From Caldicellulosiruptor acetigenus (GTDB taxonomy: Bacteria > Bacillota > Thermoanaerobacteria > Caldicellulosiruptorales > Caldicellulosiruptoraceae): 64,000 nt of DNA. Each line of letters begins with the position of its first letter. The first letter of the stretch is position 1. This document shows positions 51,901 through 58,924 of this stretch, piece after piece. The position numbers and the translations under genes are program-made. The DNA is taken from NCBI RefSeq assembly GCF_026914305.1, contig NZ_CP113866.1, positions 876,183 to 940,182 of the forward strand. Reading direction: 5' to 3'. The notes under the pieces are model-generated. The model saw nothing but the letters and a program-made list of their open reading frames with translations, did no database searches and was not told the DNA's origin.

Positions 51901-52455
51901 GACGGTATAATCTTTTTCAAAAAGTCCACCAATTTTACCCACTGCAACAAGTCCATAGTTTATTCCAATTGAAAGGGATAACTCAACGTTCTTTGTTTTT
52001 GAAAATTCTTTTGAGAGCTTTAGCATTTCCAGTGCACACAGAACGCTTCTCAGTGGAGCATCCATCTGGGCGCTTTTTAGCCCAAAAAGGATAAGTGCAC
52101 AATCACCTATAAATTTATCTACGATTCCATTTAAATTGTAAACTGGTTTTAGAATAAACTCAAAAAATTCATTTATCAACTTTTTGACCTCATCGGGCGA
52201 TAATTTTTCAGAGAATTTTGTAAAGCCAGAAACGTCGGCAAACATCACAGCAACTTTCTTGAGTTCTTCCGTTCTAAAATATTCTCTTGATTTTGTGATG
52301 TAGCTGCCACAATTAGGGCAAAAATTTGCAAAAGAAGGTACAGGGAAAGTGCAATTTTGACAAAACTTATCAAATTTGATACCACATACAACACACTTTT
52401 GTGCAAGCTTTTCTTGCAACTTACTTCCGCAATTGAAGCAGAACAATCTCACCAC
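48973..52455 (-). CDS. Zinc-ribbon, class III nucleotidyl cyclase, ATPase and TPR protein
   Basis: 1160 residues, start GTG 52455. Two zinc ribbons (CFNCG..CVVCG and CQNC..CPNCG) fill residues 6-50. The cyclase domain (about 65-240) has metal ligands Asp74 (FADVSGFT) and Asp118 (KFIGDCA), substrate Lys114, and Thr184, Asn191 and Arg195 in YTVMGDVVNTAQR. Thr in place of Asp at 184 is typical of class IIIb adenylyl cyclases. An STAND/AAA-like ATPase follows, but its P-loop is CPDGCGKR and so looks degenerate. The C-terminal half is TPR repeats (about 680-1150). No membrane segment. Probably cAMP-forming; the regulator is unknown. Confidence 0.88.
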   Translation of the reverse strand: MVRLFCFNCGSKLQEKLAQKCVVCGIKFDKFCQNCTFPVPSFANFCPNCGSYITKSREYFRTEELKKVAVMFADVSGFTKFSEKLSPDEVKKLINEFFEFILKPVYNLNGIVDKFIGDCALILFGLKSAQMDAPLRSVLCALEMLKLSKEFSKTKNVELSLSIGINYGLVAVGKIGGLFEKDYTVMGDVVNTAQRLQTAAPPDTIYVSENVYKETYENIEYIGPIELNVKNKSQMVRCYIPINTSKQVDYNKVVETLTAKYTTNVIDSIVNRSSDFLVIVCPDGCGKRYIFQNIISKLERSNLRYYFISLSNNNFSKPFYLLSLLILKILNVNFEDSVILKKNRLISFLDYLFKEDYKMAERCFNYLSLVLQIDLNEDFKQFLSYMTQEDIEFKIFEVISSFLKKIFESEFAVVIIDNINFADKESFNFILDFLSKQLQNKPFFIFSSSSEVHKVPKGLHFKIQKLSNEEIKTAVEIQFNAKEVEESSLHLLMNISEGKLDYLIETLKWLDTNKLFSLSNGIFKINLSQQNIESIRRNIILDKLSNIDDEVLEYLKIAAVYGYRFSSKIIFNILQPKIEHTYLLSQVQKLNLIRLIDTVYNSNFTDKIYEFVEPEIVKILLDFIPQQTKRMIHLKIATTIEKMIAQKDLTIYYETLYYHFKEAGEVLRAANYLFELAMQYKKMQLGKFAVEWLYKLLDEIKAENSPDCLSLFVSSLEQLAALEKSFGNYEKALQHYNKLFQFAKTDEEKFLLETEICECVILQNNFKKAEVILNELQKKLLPSNFARTKVLYLQCLYKSYTGSSDLLMLVSQLEAALKESNNFEDLAQILNIVSYSLYTFTSETKKVILYLKKALNYANKSKNLLLKAKILTNLGILNYENGNPSEALKFLTSAFELAKVLSNRHLQLILLNNIGIIYFEKGLLKKALENFSEAFSYAHEWKLVYEECITLQNIAELYLEKGNIIESYNLFSQSFDLANKFNFIPEKALSLIGMAKAMLEKSNLSGAEEFLNEALNALSENKENRVELEYLLAKTKLHLLQNDIEQATTAIEQAMKTVEQLKNLLIRIKTFRMYSQVLKHKKEFNKALETLKMCEKLASQTVSFLEFAKIYYEIANIHLLLGNKKEFEESIKLASLWAEKIDEECSIKFLIMCLLNKVRG

Positions 52456-52570
52456 ACCTTTTTATTCCATAAATAGAAATAAAAAATATTGCAAAAAAAG
52501 AAATAGTGTGAGATAATTTTACTGAAAACACTTATTATCAATTATATCAAAATCAAAAGAATAAAAACAG

Positions 52571-52677
52571 TAGCATATGTCGACAAAGGCAAACCTGTCG
52601 AAAGGCAGGGGCGCAAAGCCATGGGCCTGTCGGAAGCAAATCTTCCTATGGTCGCCAGGCTGCCGAAGCATATGCTA
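52571..52677 (+). promoter_or_regulatory. Cyclic di-GMP-I (GEMM-I) riboswitch aptamer
   Basis: The GEMM-I signature is plain: AAAGGCAAACCTGTCGAAAG (GNRA tetraloop in a CCTG/CAGG stem), then GGGCGCAAAGCCATGGGCC with the conserved CGCAAAGCC block, the P3 arm, and CGCCAGGCTGCCGAAG. The closing P1 stem is a perfect nine-bp pair, TAGCATATG (52571-52579) with CATATGCTA (52669-52677). It binds c-di-GMP. A terminator follows at 52699. Confidence 0.95.
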
Positions 52678-52698
52678 AAGATGTGTTATCTTTGGCAT

Positions 52699-52736
52699 AA
52701 AGGCACCTGGCAAGAACAGGTGCCTTTAAGTTTTTA
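52699..52736 (+). terminator. Riboswitch-controlled terminator
   Basis: AAAGGCACCTG (52699-52709) and CAGGTGCCTTT (52717-52727) form an 11-bp stem with a seven-base loop, followed by AAGTTTTTA. Its left arm (52702-52711) can instead pair with 52654-52664 of the aptamer (ten pairs, one bulged C), so it is the likely expression platform. Confidence 0.85.
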
Positions 52737-52799
52737 TAGGTTTTGTTTGCGGGCAGTATATATAGTGTATTAGCCCGAAAAAAAAGGAGGTGGAAAATT

Positions 52800-53219
52800 A
52801 TGAAGCCTCAGGGATTTAAGAAAATTGTCTTAATAGCTATTATAGTGTTGGTATTTTCGCTGATAACAACCTCTGTTGTACTGGCTGAGAACGAAAATCC
52901 TGTGCTGTTCAATGGTAGCTTTACAGTTACAAACGAAGGAGGAAAATTCCAGGTAGGTTTTGTTGAGATTGATTTTAAGAAAGATTCGCTACCTGATGGC
53001 ATAAACTCAATGACGTTCAATGCTCAAATCTATGCAGAAAACGGTGATGTATATATTGAATTTTCACCAGATGCTAAATTCAAAAAAGATGTTCATCTTA
53101 AATGTTTAGGATATGAAGGTTACATTTATGACAGGTCTGCGGGGATTAATATTTTTGTAAAGATTAAAAAACAGCAGTTAAAAACAGACCATTTTTCACG
53201 CTTTATTTGGGCAAGATAA
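52800..53219 (+). CDS. Small secreted protein under c-di-GMP riboswitch control
   Basis: 139 residues from ATG 52800, directly after a near-perfect AAAAGGAGGTGG site; an earlier ATG in frame (52743) would lie upstream of that site and is not used. A signal peptide (IVLIAIIVLVFSLITTSVVLAE) ends near residue 30. The mature part is beta-rich and acidic to neutral: FNGSFTVTNEGGKFQVGF, then FNAQIYAENGDVYIEFSPDA. It has no lipobox and no anchor. I do not recognise the family. Its only clue is the riboswitch, which suggests an envelope or surface role tied to lifestyle switching. Confidence 0.8.
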   Translation: MKPQGFKKIVLIAIIVLVFSLITTSVVLAENENPVLFNGSFTVTNEGGKFQVGFVEIDFKKDSLPDGINSMTFNAQIYAENGDVYIEFSPDAKFKKDVHLKCLGYEGYIYDRSAGINIFVKIKKQQLKTDHFSRFIWAR

Positions 53220-53261
53220 TCCCTCTATCCTCATAACCCCTCGAACTCCTAAAAATAAATT

Positions 53262-53300
53262 TTGCCCCTCTTATAGCTTTTAAGAGGGGCAACTTTTTTT
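53262..53300 (+). terminator. Terminator after the secreted-protein gene
   Basis: TTGCCCCTCTTA (53262-53273) and TAAGAGGGGCAA (53281-53292) form a 12-bp stem with a seven-base loop, then CTTTTTTTC. The stop codon of the convergent GGDEF gene is inside it. Confidence 0.87.
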
Positions 53301-54488
53301 CTTTTTTTTCTCTTTTTTCATTTTATACATATTTTCGTCCGCTATCTTTATTAAGTCTTCAGCCGTAAAATTTGATTCAGGGGAATATTCAGCAAATCCA
53401 TAACTTATCTCAATTTTATATGCATGTGAAGACGACATATTAAATTTGGTTATCTTATCTTGAATTCTTGAAAAAACAATATTTGCTTCTTTTAAAGTGG
53501 CTTTCGAGAGGACCACAACAAATTCATCTCCGCCGTATCTGAACGCAATGTCATAACTTCTTATACTTTCCTTTAAAATTTGTGAAAAATTTTTCAAAAG
53601 TTCATCGCCTGTCTGATGCCCGTATGTATCGTTTACCCATTTCAGGCCGTCAACGTCAACAAAACACACTACAAAATGTGATTCGTTCATTTTTGAAAGC
53701 TGAATTTGTTTTTCTAAGTAGACCATTCCTTCATTTCTTGTAAAAAGTCCTGTGAGGCTATCGAGGGTTGCAAATTTTTTGAATTCCTCCTGCTCAATAA
53801 GAATATCTTCACTTAGGTTGGCTATTACCTGCTTCATGGAGTTGAATAAGCTTATTAAAGCATAGCGCGTGTTTGCGATATTTTTTTCTATTCGCTGGTA
53901 AAGGTGAATTCTTTCAATTAAAAGTGATGCTTGGGATGCCAAAGACAGAACAATTTCTTCATCTTCATTAGTGTAATCGACAATGCTGTAGAGAATATTT
54001 TCTGGTGTAAGTTTTATTTCCTTACTCTTCTTTTTATTTACCACTTGAAGAACTCCGATGACATTTCCCTGATAGTCAATCATGGGAACAGCCATGACAT
54101 TTATTGTTGTATATCCTAATGTTTTGTCAAAAAGTTTAAACTGCTGCAAATGAGAGTTTTGAGAAGATTGTACATTGTTTATTGTAACAGGGATAGCATT
54201 TTTTGCAACAAACCCAACAATACTCTTTTCATCTAAAGGAATTTTATAGCCTATAAATTGAAAATCGACAGAGTAGTTTTTTGCAAATGTTATAACAAGG
54301 TATTTCTGGCCTTCAAATTCTTTTACAGTGTAAATAGTTCCACCATCACTGTTTGTAATATCAATGCTTTCATTTAATATCATCTCTAAGATTGAATCAA
54401 CATTCTTTTCACGCGAAATCGCAATGCCTATTTTGCTAAGTTTTCTAATTAGATTTTTAAGTTCTTGGGAAGCTGTACGCTCACTCAT
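53280..54488 (-). CDS. GAF-GGDEF diguanylate cyclase
   Basis: 402 residues. A GAF domain (about 25-195) precedes a helical linker and a GGDEF domain (about 238-395). The domain is complete: FVDVDGLKWVNDTYGHQTGD carries the metal and guanine contacts, RYGGDEFVVV holds GGDEF at 319-323, and the inhibitory-site motif RSYD sits at 310-313, exactly five residues before. It should make c-di-GMP and be feedback-inhibited. Cytoplasmic. Last gene of a three-gene operon with its inactive paralogue. Confidence 0.95.
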   Translation of the reverse strand: MSERTASQELKNLIRKLSKIGIAISREKNVDSILEMILNESIDITNSDGGTIYTVKEFEGQKYLVITFAKNYSVDFQFIGYKIPLDEKSIVGFVAKNAIPVTINNVQSSQNSHLQQFKLFDKTLGYTTINVMAVPMIDYQGNVIGVLQVVNKKKSKEIKLTPENILYSIVDYTNEDEEIVLSLASQASLLIERIHLYQRIEKNIANTRYALISLFNSMKQVIANLSEDILIEQEEFKKFATLDSLTGLFTRNEGMVYLEKQIQLSKMNESHFVVCFVDVDGLKWVNDTYGHQTGDELLKNFSQILKESIRSYDIAFRYGGDEFVVVLSKATLKEANIVFSRIQDKITKFNMSSSHAYKIEISYGFAEYSPESNFTAEDLIKIADENMYKMKKEKKKKKSCPS

Positions 54489-54504
54489 GGATTTGCTCCT
54501 TCTT

Positions 54505-55221
54505 TCAAATTTGTATTTGTTCTGGAATCCTGAAACCTAAACTTGAAGCAAGATTAAAGTTAAATTTTATATCAAGATGAATACAAAAAACATAACTTCT
54601 CTTTTCTGGTGGGATAAGCTGGGAAAGCTCTGCTAATGAAAGATGAGGGTGGTTTCCATTAAAGTTTTCAGAACATGTATCTTGATACAAAAAGTCAATT
54701 TCACCTTTTAAGAATTTGTCAAGTATTAGCTGATTTATGGTTTTTGAATCACCGCTGTAGAAAAAACGAGATTCTCCTGTTTCAATTAGATAGCCAAAAC
54801 AGGGAATTTCATGAACATGTGCCTGTTCTATAGATATTATCGTAAGCTTCTCTTTATATATAAAGATGTCATTCAATTTCACTAAATCATAAATATCTTT
54901 TTCCACGCCCATACTACTTAGCAGAGAAGAAATTAAAGACTCTTCTGGGAAAAAGACTTTAACTTTTTTGTTTAGCTCATAAAAACAGTAAAGAAGTAAA
55001 TGTCCTAAAGTTGCTACATGGTCTGAATGGGTGTGAGTGATAAGGACATTGATTGTTTTGTATCTTTCAAGTAACTTGAGTTTGTAAAGGTTTGAAAACA
55101 CACCTTCTCCACAGTCAATTAAAAATAGTTCTGTGTCAAATTCGAAATAAGCAGAAGTATTGTTAAAGTAGGGATTAAAGGCGCTTCCTATTCCTAAAAA
55201 CTTCAATACAGGTATTTTCAT
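54505..55221 (-). CDS. Metallo-beta-lactamase-fold hydrolase (RNase Z-like)
   Basis: 238 residues. LKFLGIGSAFNP opens like RNase Z/AtsA-type proteins; ITHTHSDHVATLGH is the metal motif, with later metal residues in SGDSKT and CIHLD. RNase Z's long exosite arm is absent, so tRNA processing is doubtful. The gene lies between two GAF-GGDEF genes and overlaps the upstream one by four bases. A phosphodiesterase-like role in the same pathway is a guess from context. Confidence 0.82.
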   Translation of the reverse strand: MKIPVLKFLGIGSAFNPYFNNTSAYFEFDTELFLIDCGEGVFSNLYKLKLLERYKTINVLITHTHSDHVATLGHLLLYCFYELNKKVKVFFPEESLISSLLSSMGVEKDIYDLVKLNDIFIYKEKLTIISIEQAHVHEIPCFGYLIETGESRFFYSGDSKTINQLILDKFLKGEIDFLYQDTCSENFNGNHPHLSLAELSQLIPPEKRSYVFCIHLDIKFNFNLASSLGFRIPEQIQI

Positions 55222-56387
55222 GTTATAATTTCACCTTCGCTTTCTTTAGCTATTTTTTGCAAATAATTGAGTATCTCTTCAATACTTTTTTCTTCGTCAG
55301 GTTTTAATTCATAAAAGCTCCAGTGAAATTTTAATGAGGAAGATGGCATATCGTTCAATCGCAATTTTTCAAAAACTTTTCGCTCTATTCTTTTGGCAAT
55401 CATGCGTGCTTTTATTATGTCAACATTGTGAAGAAAAATTACATATTCGTTTTCATTTACTTTCACAGGTATATCATAAAGTCTTATTTCTGTTGAAATT
55501 ATCTCATGCAGAACATCTGTAGCCTTTATATCCCCATTTTTTGTTATCAAATATGCTATGCTCATAATTGTTTCGGTGATTTTGGAAAGTTCATATTGTT
55601 TTTTAAAAAGTTCTATTCCTTCTTTAAGAGCAAGAAGCTTTTCTTTCTTTTCGGCTTGTAAAGACTCTATGAATTTTTGCTGACCGCTCACTAAAATATC
55701 ATTTAAAACTGAGATAGACTTTTTTACAGAGTCAAACATATTAGCCAGCATCTTTTGCGTATTGGTAACAGCTGTTTCAATTTTCTCATAAGTTTTAGCT
55801 CTGTCAAGAAGAGTACCTACGAAAGAGGAAATTGCCAGTATGAGCTTTATATCTGTTTCAGTGTAGCTAATAGTAAAGAGTGCAGCATTATTTTCGTCTA
55901 ATTTTATATTTGGTTTTGCTTTCTTATTAATTACCTGCAACACTCCTAAGAGATTGTTACTAAAATCAAATATGGGAGCGGTTATGGTATTGATTGTAAT
56001 ATAATGTAAACTCTTGTCAAAGAATTTGAACTGTCTAAATTCGTGATTTTCAGGCAAATTTAAGGTATCGTTTATTACAACAGGTTTTTGATATACTGCG
56101 GCATATCCGCAAAGGCTAATTGGGGAAATAGGCAGGGAATATCCTAAATAGAATTCAAAGTTAACAGACAGATTTTTTGTAGCTCTTATAACAAGTTTTT
56201 CTTCTTGGTCTATCGTTTCCTTTAGATAAATTGTTGCACCGTCGCTTCCAGTCAGTTCTATGCAGGCATCAATGCTCATAAGAAGTATTTCATTTATATC
56301 TTTTTCAGAAGAGGTAGTAACGATAAAACTACTAAAACGTTCAATTGTATTTTTAAGCTTTGTAATCTGTTCATATACCTCAAGCAT
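55218..56387 (-). CDS. GAF protein with degenerate GGDEF domain and intact I-site motif
   Basis: 389 residues, paralogous to the 402-residue GGDEF protein two genes on: both have GAF domains with FKFFDKSLHYITINTITAP or FKLFDKTLGYTTINVMAVP. In the C-terminal domain the GGDEF motif is NENEY (311-315) and the metal-binding FVDVDG stretch is replaced by SIAYLI. The I-site motif RLYD (302-305) is retained, five residues before. It should not make c-di-GMP but could bind it, so a receptor or regulator role is likely. First gene of the operon. Confidence 0.88.
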   Translation of the reverse strand: MLEVYEQITKLKNTIERFSSFIVTTSSEKDINEILLMSIDACIELTGSDGATIYLKETIDQEEKLVIRATKNLSVNFEFYLGYSLPISPISLCGYAAVYQKPVVINDTLNLPENHEFRQFKFFDKSLHYITINTITAPIFDFSNNLLGVLQVINKKAKPNIKLDENNAALFTISYTETDIKLILAISSFVGTLLDRAKTYEKIETAVTNTQKMLANMFDSVKKSISVLNDILVSGQQKFIESLQAEKKEKLLALKEGIELFKKQYELSKITETIMSIAYLITKNGDIKATDVLHEIISTEIRLYDIPVKVNENEYVIFLHNVDIIKARMIAKRIERKVFEKLRLNDMPSSSLKFHWSFYELKPDEEKSIEEILNYLQKIAKESEGEIIT

Positions 56388-56425
56388 GTCAAACTCACCG
56401 AGATTTTACTGTTGTGTATATTAAA

Positions 56426-56454
56426 ATTATCTCAAAAATTTGGATAGGTTTCAA
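56426..56454 (-). promoter_or_regulatory. Promoter of the GAF-GGDEF operon
   Basis: On the minus strand: TTGAAA (56449-56454), 17-base spacer, GATAAT (56426-56431) with an upstream TG. Confidence 0.58.
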
Positions 56455-56474
56455 TGTAAAAAACAAAAATAAAA

Positions 56475-56503
56475 TTTACATAGATTTGTAATAATATCAT
56501 AAT
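56475..56503 (+). promoter_or_regulatory. Promoter candidate of the SLH gene
   Basis: TTTACA (56475-56480), 17-base spacer, CATAAT (56498-56503). A second -10-like TATAAT at 56525-56530 lacks a good -35 partner. Confidence 0.45.
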
Positions 56504-56577
56504 GTGAATTACATAAATATTGGATATAATGTTATTGTGTAAAAAATCATCTCATTTTAGAAAGGGGTTGGAGGAGT

Positions 56578-58305
56578 GTGAAAGGGTATTGCAAAAAGCT
56601 GTTGGCAAGTTTTCTGGTGATAGTTTTTATGATTTCTATTTTTAGCACAATTTCTTTTTCTCAAGAACAATCAAACACAATTTTTTCTGACCTTCCTCAA
56701 AATCATTGGGCTTACAATGCGGTGAAATTCATGGTAGAAAGAGGAATTATAACAGGTTATCCGGACAACACATTCAGACCTGACAATCCAGTCACAAGAG
56801 CAGAATTTGCAAGGATTATGGTAATAAGTTTGAATCTTCCAATCAAAGTGACAGATAATCCATCCTTTAGAGATGTTCCAAAAGACCACTGGGCATATCC
56901 TTATGTAGAAACTGCAAAATATTATTTAACAGGTTTTAGAACTCAAAATGGCGACTACTTTAAACCATCTGATTATGCGGTAAGAGAGGATATGGCAGTT
57001 GCTCTTGTAAAAGCAAAGGGACTACAGAATGAAAATGTTGACATGAATATTTTAAACAACTACATTGACAAAGACCAGATATCAAAGAATCTTGTTAAAT
57101 ATGTTGCAATTGCCATTGCAAAAGGTATCATGGTAGGAAGCCCAGTTCCAAATTCTAATCAATATAAATTCGAACCACAAGGAATTCTTACCCGTGCTCA
57201 GGCAGCAGTACTATTGTACAACGTTATTAATACTCAATCAACCGAAGAAAAAGTTACCTATGATGATAATTCCTCATCAGGTTCTAATCAGCAATATACT
57301 TATCCTGTACCAAATGTTACCGCCTATACAAAGGGGGACAGAGTTGTCCTGATATGGAATAGAATAAATGATAGAAAACTGAAAGGATACGCAGTTGTTA
57401 TCTCAAAGAACAATAGCCAGCCGGGATATCCGCAAGATGGTTATCTGACTATACTGTCGGACAGAAACGCTAATTATATAGAAATTGGAGTAAATTCAAA
57501 GTATAATGGTGGCGACTTTGGAGTTTATGTGAAAAGCGGAGAAGAGTATTATTTCAGTGTTACAGCAATTTATGAAGGGAATGTTTATGTAAAAGGCAAT
57601 GCTATAAAAATGAGAATGCCAGTTATACCAAATTATTTTGAAAAACCTTCTGTAAAGTATGAATATAGAGACAATAAATTTGTTTTGAGCTGGCAGCCTA
57701 TAAATGATTCACGACTTGTAGGATATTGGGTTGTGATATCTAAAAAGACAAGTGAACCTAAATATCCAGACAATGGTTATCTTGTTTTTATCAATGACAG
57801 AAATACAACCCAGATTGTAATTGACAACACAATTCCTTACAAAGGTGGAGATTTTGGCGAGTATTTAAAAGATGGTGAAGAATATTATTTTAGTGTAACA
57901 GCTCAGTATCAAGATAGACTCATCCCTGGGAATAGCATCAAGGCCATTTATTACTCTAATTTAGAGATTGCAAAGTTAAGACCAAAGTTGCAGGCAAAAA
58001 CAGTAAGATGGTGGGGACAATCGTATATTAACTTAAAATGGGACAAAATAGACAATGATAAGCTTCAAGGGTACAGAGTTGTTGTATCTGATTCAAACCC
58101 ATCACCTGACTTCAATAAAGACGGTTTGCTTGCAGCAATTTCGGATAGAAACATAACTTCAATAAATGTCAAAGCAAAAGATAAGTATTTGATAAATGGG
58201 GAATATAAAGAACTCAAGAAAGGACATTACTATTACTTTACAGTTTATGCCATCTACTCAGATAGAATAGTGGGTGGCAATGTAATTAAAGTAAAGATAC
58301 CATAA
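56578..58305 (+). CDS. S-layer homology protein with three Fn3-like modules
   Basis: 575 residues, start GTG 56578 after GGAGGAG. A signal peptide ends near FSQEQ. Three SLH motifs follow (about 35-80, 95-140 and 165-215), with FSDLPQNHWAYNAVKFMVERG and TRAEFARIM in the first, so the protein binds secondary wall polymer. After a Ser/Asn linker, three copies of a roughly 100-residue Fn3-like module occur, each with KGYxVVIS or similar, then YPxxGYL and (S/N)DRN. It should be displayed on the surface. The binding target of the modules is unknown. Confidence 0.9.
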   Translation: MKGYCKKLLASFLVIVFMISIFSTISFSQEQSNTIFSDLPQNHWAYNAVKFMVERGIITGYPDNTFRPDNPVTRAEFARIMVISLNLPIKVTDNPSFRDVPKDHWAYPYVETAKYYLTGFRTQNGDYFKPSDYAVREDMAVALVKAKGLQNENVDMNILNNYIDKDQISKNLVKYVAIAIAKGIMVGSPVPNSNQYKFEPQGILTRAQAAVLLYNVINTQSTEEKVTYDDNSSSGSNQQYTYPVPNVTAYTKGDRVVLIWNRINDRKLKGYAVVISKNNSQPGYPQDGYLTILSDRNANYIEIGVNSKYNGGDFGVYVKSGEEYYFSVTAIYEGNVYVKGNAIKMRMPVIPNYFEKPSVKYEYRDNKFVLSWQPINDSRLVGYWVVISKKTSEPKYPDNGYLVFINDRNTTQIVIDNTIPYKGGDFGEYLKDGEEYYFSVTAQYQDRLIPGNSIKAIYYSNLEIAKLRPKLQAKTVRWWGQSYINLKWDKIDNDKLQGYRVVVSDSNPSPDFNKDGLLAAISDRNITSINVKAKDKYLINGEYKELKKGHYYYFTVYAIYSDRIVGGNVIKVKIP

Positions 58306-58312
58306 AAAGCCA

Positions 58313-58358
58313 AAGGAGCAGACAAAATCTTGTGGTCTGCTCCTTAAATTTATTTTTT
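58313..58358. terminator. Bidirectional terminator between SLH gene and UDG gene
   Basis: AAGGAGCAGAC (58313-58323) and GTCTGCTCCTT (58335-58345), an 11-bp stem followed by AAATTTATTTTTT. Confidence 0.87.
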
Positions 58359-58366
58359 ATTAATCA

Positions 58367-58924
58367 CTACTTTATCTTCTCCAGCTTTTCCTTCACACTT
58401 TTCAAGTCCCTGTAAAAATCCTCTCTTTTGCCTGGGTCTCTTAAAAGTGCTGCTGGATGGTATGTAGCCATAATCCAAAAACCACCTTTTTCAAACCACT
58501 TCCCCCTGTCTTGGGTGATTTTAAGGTCTTTGCCAAGAATATATTTCATAGCTGTTGCACCAAGACAGACAATTATTTTTGGTGCGATGAGTTTTATCTG
58601 GGCTCTCAAAAAAGGCAGGCAGTTTTGAGCTTCAACCTCTGTTGGAACACGGTTGTTTGGAGGTCTACACTTTAGAATGTTGCAGATATAAAAATCTTTT
58701 TCTCTTGAAAGCTCCAAAGAGGTCAAAGCCAAGTCTAAAAACTTTCCTGCCCTGCCCACAAAAGGTTTCCCTTGCTTGTCTTCTTCCTCACCAGGAGCTT
58801 CACCTACAAACACAAGCTTTGCATTTTTGTTGCCATCACCCACAACAACGTTTGTACGATTTTTGGAAATAGGGCACTTTTCACATGAAAGACACGCACT
58901 TTCAAGCTCTTCCCATGTCAGCAT
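58367..58924 (-). CDS. Family 4 uracil-DNA glycosylase
   Basis: 185 residues, thermophile-type UDG that removes uracil from DNA. Motifs [20 protein letters not shown] and [11 protein letters not shown] are the two active-site regions. Four cysteines, Cys14, Cys17, Cys86 and Cys102, match the iron-sulfur ligands of family 4. Deamination is frequent at high temperature, which fits. It overlaps the end of argD by 23 bases. Confidence 0.94.
   Translation of the reverse strand: MLTWEELESACLSCEKCPISKNRTNVVVGDGNKNAKLVFVGEAPGEEEDKQGKPFVGRAGKFLDLALTSLELSREKDFYICNILKCRPPNNRVPTEVEAQNCLPFLRAQIKLIAPKIIVCLGATAMKYILGKDLKITQDRGKWFEKGGFWIMATYHPAALLRDPGKREDFYRDLKSVKEKLEKIK

Noticed and set aside
54505-55221. 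Calling the MBL-fold protein RNase Z (rnz)
   Set aside because: The flexible exosite arm and several RNase Z-specific motifs are missing, and the genomic context is signalling rather than tRNA maturation.
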